Shown one piece after another: positions 23,528-31,374 of a stretch of DNA of 50,846 bases. The stretch lies in contig WRMD01000006.1 in assembly GCA_009777315.1 (NCBI GenBank), positions 1 through 50,846 of the forward strand, given 5' to 3'. Every line of letters begins with the position of its first letter. Positions within the stretch are counted from its first letter, which is position 1. The position numbers and the translations under genes are program-made. This DNA comes from Candidatus Saccharimonadota bacterium (GTDB lineage: Bacteria > Patescibacteriota > Saccharimonadia > Saccharimonadales > Saccharimonadaceae). The notes under the pieces were generated by a model. The model searched no databases. It saw only the letters and a program-made list of their open reading frames with translations, and was not told the DNA's origin.

Positions 23528-23797
23528 ATGGCCAAGAAATCGATGGTCCTGAAAGACCAGAAGCGCGCGAAGATGATTGAGAAATATGCGGCGAAGCGAG
23601 CTGAGTTGAAGGCAGCTGGCGATTGGGAGGGGCTGCAAAAGTTGCCACGCAACTCTAGTCCGACCCGAAAGAAGAATCGAGATGCTTTGACGGGGCGACC
23701 GCGTGGGTATATGCGGAAGTTTGGCTTGGATCGTATTAATTTCCGAGAGAAAGCAAGCAAGGGTGAGATTCCCGGTGTAACAAAGAGTAGTTGGTAG
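23528..23797 (+). CDS. rpsN: 30S ribosomal protein S14, zinc-free long form
   Basis: 89-aa uS14. Begins [28 protein letters not shown] and contains [36 protein letters not shown]. No CxxC pairs are present, so this is the zinc-independent C-minus type. Directly adjoins the L5 stop. Confidence 0.97.
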   Translation: MAKKSMVLKDQKRAKMIEKYAAKRAELKAAGDWEGLQKLPRNSSPTRKKNRDALTGRPRGYMRKFGLDRINFREKASKGEIPGVTKSSW

Positions 23798-23811
23798 GAA
23801 GGAGAAGAGAT

Positions 23812-24204
23812 ATGTCATTACAAACTTCAGATAAAATCGCGGACCTGATTACTCGGCTGCGCAATGCTATAGCGGTGGGTAAGAGTGAGATTCGTCTGCC
23901 AAACAGCAAGCTAGTGAAGGCAGTTGCCGATGAGCTGGTGCGAGTTGGTTACCTTGAGAAGGTAAATGTCGAGGCCGGTAAGCCGCGCGATACGCTACAT
24001 ATTATTATCGGGGCGCCGGTGCAGATTCATGAGATTAAGCGGATGAGTACGCCGGGACGACGATTGTATGTAGGTGCGAATGAGATTCCACGGGTGCAGT
24101 CGGGTCGCGGGATGGCGATTTTAAGCACAAATCAGGGGATTTTGACTGGACAAGCAGCGAAAGCGAAGAAACTGGGCGGCGAGTTGCTGCTAACGGTGTA
24201 TTAG
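23812..24204 (+). CDS. rpsH: 30S ribosomal protein S8
   Basis: 130-aa uS8, binds helix 21 of 16S rRNA. Start ATG 23812 follows AAGGAGAAGAG; the frame extends upstream but without a better start. Signatures DKIADLITRLRNAIAVGKSEI and the C-terminal STNQGILTGQAAKAKKLGGELLLTVY. Confidence 0.96.
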   Translation: MSLQTSDKIADLITRLRNAIAVGKSEIRLPNSKLVKAVADELVRVGYLEKVNVEAGKPRDTLHIIIGAPVQIHEIKRMSTPGRRLYVGANEIPRVQSGRGMAILSTNQGILTGQAAKAKKLGGELLLTVY

Positions 24205-24233
24205 GATAGGAATAGGAAAAAGGAAGGAAAGGA

Positions 24234-24767
24234 ATGAGTCGAATCGGAAAACTACCCATCAAGCTCCCAAGTGGTGTGACAATCACGGTCGGCGATGTGG
24301 TTACGGTGAACGGTAGCAAGGGCGCTCTAGAAGTGGTGATGCAGCCGGGTATTAATGTAGCTGTCGAGGGCGATCAGGTGGTGGTGACGCGAGCGGATGA
24401 TACAGCGGAATTGCGAGCGAAGCACGGGTTGGTGCGGTCGCTTTTGAATAACGCGATTGTTGGCGTGAGCAAGGGCTTTGAGAAGAAGCTGGAAGTGAAC
24501 GGAGTCGGGTTTCGACTATCGGGCGCTGGTCAGCAGATTGAGATGAGCTTGGGCTACTCGCATCCGGTAAAATATACGGCGCCACAGGGGGTGACGCTCG
24601 CAACGAACAAGATGGAAATCACGGTGAGTGGGATTGATAAACAGCTGGTTGGTCAGGCGGCGGCGGAAATCCGTAGCCTGAGGAAACCAGAGCCATATAA
24701 GGGCAAGGGCATCAGGTATATTGATGAGCAGATCTTGCGCAAGGCTGGAAAGGCAGGTAAGAAATAA
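24234..24767 (+). CDS. rplF: 50S ribosomal protein L6
   Basis: 177-aa uL6 near the factor-binding site. Begins MSRIGKLPIKLPSGVTI, and ends with RKPEPYKGKGIRYIDEQILRKAGKAGKK, the usual signature. A Shine-Dalgarno AAGGAAAGG precedes it after a 29-nt gap, the largest in the operon. Confidence 0.97.
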   Translation: MSRIGKLPIKLPSGVTITVGDVVTVNGSKGALEVVMQPGINVAVEGDQVVVTRADDTAELRAKHGLVRSLLNNAIVGVSKGFEKKLEVNGVGFRLSGAGQQIEMSLGYSHPVKYTAPQGVTLATNKMEITVSGIDKQLVGQAAAEIRSLRKPEPYKGKGIRYIDEQILRKAGKAGKK

Positions 24768-25120
24768 TGAACGAGCTAGATCGAAAACGACATAATGCAG
24801 CACAACGCGCAAAGCGGGTGCGGGCGAAGGTAACGGGAACGGCTGAGCGGCCTCGACTTTCGGTGAAGATTAGTAATTTGCATGTATCAGTACAGCTGAT
24901 TGATGACGTAAAGCGAGTGACTCTGGCGTCGGCTACTACCGTAGGCCAGAAAGCGACCGGGACAAAGACGGAAAAGGCGGCAAAGATTGGTGCAGAGATT
25001 GGCAAGAAGGCGAAGAGCCTGAAGATTAAGCAGATTGTGCTAGATCGTGGTAGTCGAAAGTATGCGGCCAGGGTACACGCATTAGCTGAGGCGGCACGTA
25101 AGGAAGGATTGGAGTTCTAA
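24767..25120 (+). CDS. rplR: 50S ribosomal protein L18
   Basis: 117-aa uL18, 5S rRNA binding. ERPRLSVKISNLHVSVQLIDDVKRVTLASATT and the C-terminal DRGSRKYAARVHALAEAARKEGLEF identify it. Starts on the last base of L6. Confidence 0.95.
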   Translation: MNELDRKRHNAAQRAKRVRAKVTGTAERPRLSVKISNLHVSVQLIDDVKRVTLASATTVGQKATGTKTEKAAKIGAEIGKKAKSLKIKQIVLDRGSRKYAARVHALAEAARKEGLEF

Positions 25121-25121
25121 G

Positions 25122-25802
25122 ATGGCAGAAGTGAATAAACAGCCAACGGTAGTGAACGAGAGCGGGAGTATGCGCGAATTTCGGGGTGGAGGTCGAGGCG
25201 GCGATCGGAGGAATGACCGACGCCGACGCAACGACCGACGAGACGAAGGTCCGAAGGAGTTTGAAGAAGTAACGATTGCGATTGACCGAGTGGCGCGAGT
25301 AGTGAAGGGTGGACGAAGGTTCCGCTTTAAGGCGCTGGTAGTGGTTGGTGACGGAAAGAAGCGAGTTGGCATCGGTATTGCGAAGGGGCAAGACGTGACG
25401 ACTGCGGTGACGAAGGCGACAAACCGAGCGAAGAAGAGCCTGATACATATTAATCTTGAGGGTGAGACGTTGGCGCATGAAGTTGAGGTGAAAGTAGACG
25501 GTGCACGGGTATTGATGAAGCCGGCAGCTCCAGGTACGGGTATTATCGCTGGTGGCGTGGTGCGACAGATTATTGGTTTGACCGGGATTAAGAATATGAT
25601 TTCGAAGTCGCTGGGGTCGACCAATAAGGTGAACATTGCGTATGCGGTGATTAAGGGGTTGGACGAGCAGAAGCCGCGGGCTGAATGGATCACGAACCGT
25701 GACAAGCCGGTGAAGAAGGTTGCTGAGGCTAAGGCTGAGAAGCCAGCGGCGGATAAATCGGCAGCAAAACCAGCAAAGAAGAAGACGGAGGCTAAGAAAT
25801 GA
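25122..25802 (+). CDS. rpsE: 30S ribosomal protein S5 with extended termini
   Basis: 226-aa uS5, involved in decoding fidelity. The core (about 47-190: EEVTIAIDRVARVVKGGRRFRFKALVVVGDGKKRVGIGIAKGQDV) is standard. It carries an Arg/Gly-rich N-terminal extension (about residues 16-45: GGGRGGDRRNDRRRR and so on) and an Ala/Lys-rich tail of about 30 residues. L30, which normally follows S5, is absent: L15 starts 4 nt before the S5 stop. Confidence 0.96.
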   Translation: MAEVNKQPTVVNESGSMREFRGGGRGGDRRNDRRRRNDRRDEGPKEFEEVTIAIDRVARVVKGGRRFRFKALVVVGDGKKRVGIGIAKGQDVTTAVTKATNRAKKSLIHINLEGETLAHEVEVKVDGARVLMKPAAPGTGIIAGGVVRQIIGLTGIKNMISKSLGSTNKVNIAYAVIKGLDEQKPRAEWITNRDKPVKKVAEAKAEKPAADKSAAKPAKKKTEAKK

Positions 25803-26263
25803 AGTTCCATGAACTAGAAGCTAGCGGTCGAAGCGCGCGCAAGCGAGTGGGGCGCGGGATTGCGGCTGGGCAAGGCAAGACCGCTGGGCGCGGTACGAAG
25901 GGCCAGAAGTCGCGAACCGGGCATAAGAAGATGCCGGTAGGATTTGCCGGTGGTCAGAAGGCGTTTATGCAGGCGGTTCCGAAGACCAAAGGGTTTAAGA
26001 GCTTGCACGACAAGGCTGAGGTGGTGTATCTTGATGAATTGAACGCACTAAGTGGTGATGTGGATAACCTGAAGCTAGCAGATGCGGGGCTGATTAGCTC
26101 ACCGTATGTTAAGGTGAAAGTGATTGCACGCGGGGAGTTGACGGCTAAAATCAACCTGAAAGTGCAAGCGGCAAGTAAGTCGGTGCAAGAAGCGATCAAG
26201 GCGAAGGGTGGGAAATATGAAGAAACAGCGGTCCCGAAGCGGCCGGCAACTGCAGAGAAATAA
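25799..26263 (+). CDS. rplO: 50S ribosomal protein L15
   Basis: 154-aa uL15, last ribosomal gene of the operon. RSARKRVGRGIAAGQGKTAGRGTKGQKSRTG and PVGFAGGQKAFMQAVPKTKGF are diagnostic. In most bacteria secY follows; here the next gene encodes an unrelated membrane protein that overlaps the L15 end by about 50 nt. Confidence 0.96.
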   Translation: MKFHELEASGRSARKRVGRGIAAGQGKTAGRGTKGQKSRTGHKKMPVGFAGGQKAFMQAVPKTKGFKSLHDKAEVVYLDELNALSGDVDNLKLADAGLISSPYVKVKVIARGELTAKINLKVQAASKSVQEAIKAKGGKYEETAVPKRPATAEK

Positions 26264-26873
26264 ACCTCTGAAAACAAAGCTCTATGAGTCTATAGTACGC
26301 TTGCGGCGACCGTGGGCGTACTTTTTGTTGTTTTCGTTTCTGGGGTATTGGTTTGAGACGGTGGTGCTTAGGGTGGCGCAGGGAGAGTGGATGGCGCGAG
26401 GGTGGTGGTTTACGCCGGAGCATTTTCCGGTGGAAGGGATAGCGTATATCGGGCTACCGTTGATACCGCTGTATGGTGGCGGGGGGCTGGTGTTTGTTTA
26501 TCTGATCAGCCGCATGAAAGAATGGAGGTGGTGGCAAGTGTTCTTGAGCGGGATGTTGATAATAACGACACTGGAGCTTGTGGCGAGCTATGTGGGTCAA
26601 TGGCTGCACGGAGGACATAGATTTTGGATGTATTTTCCACCGTTTGCATTCTGGGATGGGCGGCTGGATATACTGTCATCGATAACGTGGGGGTTGTCCT
26701 CGGTGGTGTGGGTGTCGATGGCGATGGAGCCGCTAGAACGGCTGTATCGGAAGACGGTTGGGTGTCGATGGGTGTCGGTGGTCTTGTGGATCCTTGTGGT
26801 GGCTGTTTTGTTGGCGTTGTTACATAGGGAGTTTGGGTTATGGGCGCCGGCGGTGCAGACGACGTACTATTAA
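26217..26873 (+). CDS. Membrane protein, CmpB-type putative ABC transporter family (PF06541-like)
   Basis: About 218-aa integral membrane protein with five or six hydrophobic helices after a basic N-terminus. The segment FSFLGYWFETVVLRVAQGEWMARGWWFTPEHF...LIPLYGGGGLVFVY resembles the FLGWxxExxxxxxxxxxxxNRGfLxGPxxPIYGxGGL pattern of the CmpB family. Function of this family is unknown. The ATG at 26217 overlaps rplO by 47 nt; a GTG at 26208 is also possible. It occupies the secY position at the end of the ribosomal operon, so it may be co-transcribed. Confidence 0.7.
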   Translation: MKKQRSRSGRQLQRNKPLKTKLYESIVRLRRPWAYFLLFSFLGYWFETVVLRVAQGEWMARGWWFTPEHFPVEGIAYIGLPLIPLYGGGGLVFVYLISRMKEWRWWQVFLSGMLIITTLELVASYVGQWLHGGHRFWMYFPPFAFWDGRLDILSSITWGLSSVVWVSMAMEPLERLYRKTVGCRWVSVVLWILVVAVLLALLHREFGLWAPAVQTTYY

Positions 26874-26901
26874 TATAGATGGGGCTTATATAGATAGAGC
26901 G

Positions 26902-27528
26902 TTAGAAGGTGCGGATAGAGTCGAGGGGGAAGATGCGGATGGCGGCGGGGCCGACTACGTCAGGAAGGGGGATAGTACCGAGACCATTGCGAGAGTCGTA
27001 GGAGTTAGGGACGCCGCCCATGTCGCCGCGGTTGTCACCGACGACGAAAACTTCACCGTCTGGTATGATGGTGTCGATAGGGTTGGTGATAAAAGTGCGG
27101 TTGAGGTCGAGCTCGTGGAGCTCGTCAGGGTCAAGGGCGGTGCTGGCGTCGCGTGGGTCGGTCCAGACAGTAATATGGCCGTCTTCGATGATGACGCGTT
27201 CGCCGGGGAGGCCGATGACGCGCTTGATGATGAACTCGTCTCGGTCGCCAGTGGCGAAGCGGGGGTTGCGAAAGACGATGATCTGGCCGCGGCGGGGGAT
27301 GTAGTTTTGGCCTAAGAGGTGGGCAGCGGTGACAGGTAGGCGGTTGACTAGGATACGTTCGCCTGGGATGAGTGTATCGTACATGCTGTGACCGAGGACG
27401 TTATAAGAACGGAAGACAAACTGGTTAAGCGCAAAGGTGCCGAGAACGACCGCGACGACGAAAGCCGCTAGGTTTACTCCGTCTCGGAGAAGTGGGTGGC
27501 GCTGCCAAAATGTCGCTCTGCGTTCCAT
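26902..27528 (-). CDS. lepB: Signal peptidase I
   Basis: Membrane serine-lysine protease that removes signal peptides at the outer face of the membrane. One N-terminal transmembrane helix (about 17-38 from this start), nucleophile Ser48 (LGHSMYDTL), general base Lys102 (EFIIKRVIGLPGE) and the late motif VVGDNRGDMGG...SYDSR. I choose ATG 27528 (MERRATF): TATACT at 27537-27542 on the minus strand lies eight nt upstream and covers the alternative start at 27546. Convergent with the preceding gene. Confidence 0.93.
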   Translation of the reverse strand: MERRATFWQRHPLLRDGVNLAAFVVAVVLGTFALNQFVFRSYNVLGHSMYDTLIPGERILVNRLPVTAAHLLGQNYIPRRGQIIVFRNPRFATGDRDEFIIKRVIGLPGERVIIEDGHITVWTDPRDASTALDPDELHELDLNRTFITNPIDTIIPDGEVFVVGDNRGDMGGVPNSYDSRNGLGTIPLPDVVGPAAIRIFPLDSIRTF

Positions 27529-27568
27529 GCTGTAATAGTATAGCATACGCTCATGGTATAATTGGATT

Positions 27569-28330
27569 ATGGCAGATTTTTTGGATAGTCGTCGCGGTCA
27601 CTCGCCGCTAAGTGATTTCTTGCACCTGACTATGAATGTCGGTTTTGCAATTGCGGTGGTGGTGCTAGCGATGGCGACTGGGGCGTTCTGGCCGTCGCTT
27701 TTGCTGGTGATAGTTAGTAAGTGGCGAGTTTTCTTGGTGCGGCCGAGGTTTTGGTGGGTGAGCATAGAGGCGAACCTGGTGGACCTGATGGTTGGCGTAT
27801 CGGTGGCGTACCTGGCGTTCTTCGCGGGTGACAATTTCCTTTTGTCGGCGACCATGCTGGTGTTCTATGCGGTGTGGCTGACGACGATTAAGCCGCGATC
27901 GAGTTCGCTAGCACATGCGACTCAGGCAGGGGTGATGTTGTTGTTGACTTCGACCGCGTTAATGACCTTCGGGTATAGTTATGAGCCGCTGTTTGTAATC
28001 GGTGGAGCGTTTGCGGTAGCGTATGCGGCGGCAAATCACTATCTGAGTAGTACGGATGAACACGCGACGTATTTGTCGTTAGTGTTTGGGCTGCTGAACG
28101 CGGAGCTTTGGTGGATTCTGTATCATTGGAATATATATTATGTGGTGCCTTGGCTTAACCTGATGGTGCCACAGGCGGCCCTGTTGACATTATTGCTGGG
28201 ATTTGTCGGCAAGACGTTGGTTGATTATAAGGCGCATCCGGACAAGTCGAAATTGGTGGCGCCGGCGGTATTTTCGTCGATTCTTCTCTTGACGATATTG
28301 ATTTCTTTCTCGGATGCGATAAGGTACTAG
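27569..28330 (+). CDS. Polytopic membrane protein of unknown function
   Basis: 253-aa protein with about seven predicted membrane helices and no recognised domain. A short cytoplasmic N-terminus (MADFLDSRRGHSPLSDFLH) precedes the helices; one loop has HYLSSTDEHATYLSLVFGLLNAELWWILYHW. TATAAT at 27557-27562 is six nt before the ATG, suggesting a leaderless mRNA. Its divergent promoter faces lepB. A link to the adjacent htrA (27 nt downstream) in envelope quality control is possible but only by position. Confidence 0.75.
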   Translation: MADFLDSRRGHSPLSDFLHLTMNVGFAIAVVVLAMATGAFWPSLLLVIVSKWRVFLVRPRFWWVSIEANLVDLMVGVSVAYLAFFAGDNFLLSATMLVFYAVWLTTIKPRSSSLAHATQAGVMLLLTSTALMTFGYSYEPLFVIGGAFAVAYAAANHYLSSTDEHATYLSLVFGLLNAELWWILYHWNIYYVVPWLNLMVPQAALLTLLLGFVGKTLVDYKAHPDKSKLVAPAVFSSILLLTILISFSDAIRY

Positions 28331-28356
28331 AGTGTATATTAGGAAAAAGGAGTAAA

Positions 28357-29517
28357 GTGGAAAAGTCGGAACAAAACGATGGGCAGATTTTGATGAATGC
28401 TAAGCCGCAAAAGGAAAAGAAAGAGCGAAACATTCTGGTGCTGGGTGTTGCGGTGGGGTTGTTTGCCTTTGCTGGGATGTTGCTGGCGTTGACCGTGACA
28501 GACGTGGTAAGTAACTTTTGGCCTAGTTTTAGGACGACGAGTAGCCTGAACGGTAATAATAGCGTGTTTGATGGTGCGACAATTGGTACGGTGGCGGAGA
28601 GCTTGATGCCCAGCGTGGTGTCGGTGCTGACGAGCGGGTCGATGGCCGGTAGCTATGATGGTGCGGGGACGGGGATTATTGTTTCGAGTAACGGGTATAT
28701 TCTGACGAATAAACATGTGATAGAAGGGTCAAGACGAGTAGCCGTGGTGGTGAACGGCGAAGATATGTATGATGACGTGACGGTAGTGGGGGTAGATCCG
28801 TTGAACGACGTGGCGTTTTTGAAGATTAACGGGGGCGGGAATAATTTTCGTCCGGCGCCGTTTGGTGATAGCCAGTCGCTGATGATCGGGCAGCAGGTGA
28901 TTGCGATTGGGAACTCGCTGGGGTTATTCGCGAATTCGGTGACGGCTGGGGTGATTTCGGGGATGGGGCGATCGATTAATGCGTCGACGAGTGGTGGGAC
29001 GCATGCAGAGCGGCTGACGGATATGATTCAGACGGATGCGGCGATTAACCAGGGGAACTCGGGCGGGCCGCTAGTGAATGCCGGCGGGCAGGTGGTTGGG
29101 ATTAATACCGCGGTGAGTGTCGAAGGGCAGGGGATTGGGTTTGCGATTCCGATTGGTGCGGTGCGAGGGATGCTGAAACATCTCTTGGAGACCGGGCGAG
29201 TGGAACGGGCATTTCTTGGTGTTATGTTCGTGGATTTGGACGCTTCAGTGGCGGCTAGGTATGATTTGGAGCAGAGTAGGGGGGCATTCATCCATAGTGA
29301 TGGCGATAATGCGGTTGTGTCGGGGTCGCCGGCGGATCGAGCTGGGATTCGCACGGGTGACATTATCACGCATGTAAATGATACCGAGCTGGGGAGGGCG
29401 GGATCGCTATCGACAGTGATTGGCGAGTATGCGGTGGGTGAGACGGTGCGTTTGACGGTGATTCGGGGCGGGCAGACGCTGCATTTGAGCGCAACGCTGG
29501 TAGCGCACGGGTCGTAG
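28357..29517 (+). CDS. HtrA/DegP-family serine protease with PDZ domain
   Basis: 386-aa membrane-anchored envelope protease/chaperone. Cytoplasmic N-terminus of about 24 residues, one transmembrane helix (about 25-50), trypsin-like domain with His120 (LTNKHVIEG), Asp151 (DPLNDVAFLKI) and Ser235 (NQGNSGGPLV), then one PDZ domain (about 288-380) containing SPADRAGIRTGDIITHVN. GTG start follows AAAAAGGAG. One PDZ domain matches DegS/HhoA-type members. Catalytic triad complete. Confidence 0.95.
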   Translation: MEKSEQNDGQILMNAKPQKEKKERNILVLGVAVGLFAFAGMLLALTVTDVVSNFWPSFRTTSSLNGNNSVFDGATIGTVAESLMPSVVSVLTSGSMAGSYDGAGTGIIVSSNGYILTNKHVIEGSRRVAVVVNGEDMYDDVTVVGVDPLNDVAFLKINGGGNNFRPAPFGDSQSLMIGQQVIAIGNSLGLFANSVTAGVISGMGRSINASTSGGTHAERLTDMIQTDAAINQGNSGGPLVNAGGQVVGINTAVSVEGQGIGFAIPIGAVRGMLKHLLETGRVERAFLGVMFVDLDASVAARYDLEQSRGAFIHSDGDNAVVSGSPADRAGIRTGDIITHVNDTELGRAGSLSTVIGEYAVGETVRLTVIRGGQTLHLSATLVAHGS

Positions 29518-29519
29518 AC

Positions 29520-29936
29520 CTAGACGGATATTCTGCGAGCTACGCGGACGATGGTAGCAACGGCGACTGCTACGATGCCGGCACCGGCAGCGCCACCGAT
29601 CCAGATAATGCGGCTGGTTTCGTCGTTTAGGCTGCTACGAGTGGTGCTTGTGGCGGTGGTAGGTTGCTCGTCGGAGTTGACAATGGAAGATTCCGGGGCG
29701 TCGAAGTTGTGGCTAGGAGGAACGGTGTCGAGGTCGATTTGCTGATTGCGGAGGTTATTTTGTTGCTGAGCTAATTGAGAATTGCCCTCAAAGTCACCTG
29801 CGTCCAGAATGGGGGCGTTGTCCTCTGGTGGCATGATGTCGTCGGGCTTGGTGGATTCAGCGGACACGGAGAGGGGAAGTGCAGCAATGACTAGGGCGGC
29901 GGTGACGCCTAAGAATAGTTTGGGTAGGTCTCGCAT
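29520..29936 (-). CDS. Small secreted protein with C-terminal membrane anchor
   Basis: 138-aa protein with a signal peptide (1-26, VSA-E cleavage-like site), a polar Asn/Gln/Asp-rich middle and a C-terminal transmembrane segment (about 109-131) followed by RVARRISV. Layout fits a surface-exposed, membrane-tethered protein. No domain recognised. Convergent with htrA, 2 nt apart. Own promoter at 29986-30015. Confidence 0.7.
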   Translation of the reverse strand: MRDLPKLFLGVTAALVIAALPLSVSAESTKPDDIMPPEDNAPILDAGDFEGNSQLAQQQNNLRNQQIDLDTVPPSHNFDAPESSIVNSDEQPTTATSTTRSSLNDETSRIIWIGGAAGAGIVAVAVATIVRVARRISV

Positions 29937-29985
29937 AATGTAACTCCTTTTTCTCTTTCACCCTCACCCAGGGTGTTTGGACTAT

Positions 29986-30015
29986 AGTATAGCGTAAAGT
30001 TGGGTGGAAAAGCAA
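29986..30015 (-). promoter_or_regulatory. Promoter of the 29520-29936 gene
   Basis: Minus strand TTGCTT (30010-30015), 18-nt spacer, TATACT (29986-29991). An AAAGGAGTTA Shine-Dalgarno precedes the ATG. Confidence 0.65.
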
Positions 30016-30106
30016 GTGGTTGGAATTTAGCACTTTCCCCCTTGCTTTAACCCTCATGCTAATGTTAAACTTAGGTATTAATACGTGTAAGTGAGGTAAC
30101 ATAGTA

Positions 30107-30449
30107 GTGAAGTCCAACTCTAATAAGCTTAATTCAGGCCTAAAGTCTAGTATCAACCCTTACTACACTTCTACCAACAAGAACTCTAATACCTCTACTA
30201 ATACTACTGCTAACACTACTACCTCCCCCCACCCAACTGGGTGGCGGTGCCTTTGGTGCAGTGTCAGCCGGCAGCGTCAATACGGCAGGCACTCTCGACA
30301 ATCAGTCCACGTACGCGTTCTGGTGGACATCCTCCCTCAGCTCTGCTACCAACGCATACAGGACGTACGTGACTAGCACGGGCGTCAACCCCGGCACGGG
30401 CAGCTTCAATAGGGCCGGCGGGTTTTCTGTCCGCTGTGTGTTCCCTTAG
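30107..30449 (+). pseudogene. Second DGR target: short, frame-broken FISUMP C-terminus with VR2
   Basis: A GTG-started frame (30107) encodes an Asn/Thr/Ser-rich stretch ending TTTSPHPTG. The VR2-containing FISUMP C-terminus (QLGGGAFGAVSAG to SVRCVFP, stop 30447-30449) is in another frame, open from 30144 but without a start. Removing a single C from the CCCCCC run at 30225-30230 joins both into one protein of about 113 aa reading TTTSPTQLGGGAFG. So the gene is either off by one base in a homopolymer (phase-variable or sequencing error), or a decayed target. It lacks the large N-terminal region and membrane anchor of the 4526 gene. Confidence 0.7.
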
Positions 30450-30471
30450 TTTAGTTAGCTATTCCGTCTAG
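30249..30471 (+). repeat. DGR variable repeat 2 (VR2)
   Basis: 223 bp aligned without gaps to the template repeat. I count 21 differences and every one is at a template adenine (to G, T or C; e.g. AAC to GGC, TTC, TAC, GAC; AAT to ACT). No change at a template C, G or T was found. This is the pattern of adenine-specific mutagenic retrohoming. The 3' end at CCGTCTAG is identical in position to VR1. Confidence 0.96.
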
Positions 30472-30555
30472 CCCTTGTGAAAATAGGGCAAGAGAAAAAC
30501 GGACTGCCCAGGAGCTGAGGCATAAGGCCGAAGCGACAGAGCAGTCCGGGCGGGG
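30472..30555. repeat. VR-flanking hairpin element, copy 2
   Basis: 84 bp identical to 6234-6317 except for three bases near its start. Stem CGGACTGC (30500-30507) / GCAGTCCG (30541-30548). Absent after the TR, so it marks VRs as recipients. No minus-strand promoter accompanies it here; the plus-strand promoter of the accessory gene follows. Confidence 0.85.
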
Positions 30556-30590
30556 TGTGGATAACCTGAGGGAGAGTGGGTAGAGAAGTG

Positions 30591-30624
30591 TATAATAAGA
30601 TAAGTAATAAAGGGAAGGGATCGG
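30591..30624 (+). promoter_or_regulatory. Promoter -10 and RBS of the DGR accessory-RT operon
   Basis: TATAAT at 30591-30596 with TG just before it, then AAAGGGAAGGG as Shine-Dalgarno ahead of the GTG start at 30625. The -35 is not clear. Confidence 0.6.
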
Positions 30625-31374
30625 GTGGACGAAAAGTTTACACAGATTAAGAATAGTAATGACTTGGTGAGGTTTGAGGAGAATAACTTTGACAAGATAG
30701 TGTTGATGAGGAGCGGTAACTTTTGGGCAGGATACGATAACACAGTGTGGTTTCTAGAGAAGCTACATCACGTCACAAATAAAAAACGAAAGATCAGGTA
30801 CGACAGGAAGTTTAAACGAAACATACGGTTGGCGGCGTTCCATATGGATGCGTTTGTGCCGATCAAGGAGAAGCTGCTAAGTAGGAAGCTGGAGCTGATT
30901 CATGATACGGAGGAGATAGTTGCTTTTGCCCTACCCGAGAAGGTGCCGCCGGAGCAACTGAGGAGCTGGAGATGCTCAGAAGAAGATCGAATCAAAAATG
31001 TGGAGTCAATGTTAATGCCAGATAGATTAGTTGATCGCGAGGCGATCCAGCGGTTAGTAGAGTTAGGTAAGCATATCAGTGATACGATTCAGCACGATAT
31101 GCCGAAAGAGTTGCGAGAGACAATGGGGCGTGAGCTTTTGACGTGGGCGGCGAGGATACTAAGCCGATATACGGAACTGGAGATCGGAAGACGAACGAAA
31201 GAAGAGCGAAGGGAGATTGCGACGACATTAGTCAAAGATGTCCAGAGTTTGTCGGTGTTGATGATGATGGCGTTCAACTCGGGTACGGTTGGTAGCATAA
31301 GGGCGATGAAGGTTGGCCAGCAGCTGCATGAGATTGCTGGCATAGTGCATGACAAATACATTCGTATCGCGTGA
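30625..31374 (+). CDS. DGR accessory protein with MutS domain I-like N-terminus
   Basis: 249-aa basic protein in operon with the reverse transcriptase (overlap 26 nt). Residues 25-46 (IVLMRSGNFWAGYDNTVWFLEK) resemble the start of MutS domain I (the lmRxGdFYExfgxDA stretch). The rest is helical and charged, with a C-terminal bundle-like part (about 135-245). DGRs usually carry an accessory factor such as Avd, an HRDC protein or a MutS-like protein; by position and N-terminal resemblance this is probably of the MutS-like kind. Avd binds RT and template RNA, so a role in cDNA priming is inferred. A paralogue without RT lies at 45055-45708. GTG start. Confidence 0.75.
   Translation: MDEKFTQIKNSNDLVRFEENNFDKIVLMRSGNFWAGYDNTVWFLEKLHHVTNKKRKIRYDRKFKRNIRLAAFHMDAFVPIKEKLLSRKLELIHDTEEIVAFALPEKVPPEQLRSWRCSEEDRIKNVESMLMPDRLVDREAIQRLVELGKHISDTIQHDMPKELRETMGRELLTWAARILSRYTELEIGRRTKEERREIATTLVKDVQSLSVLMMMAFNSGTVGSIRAMKVGQQLHEIAGIVHDKYIRIA

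Noticed and set aside
29937-30106. Possible gene between the 29520 gene and VR2
   Set aside because: Contains only the minus-strand promoter, leader and A/T-rich sequence; no open frame of note.
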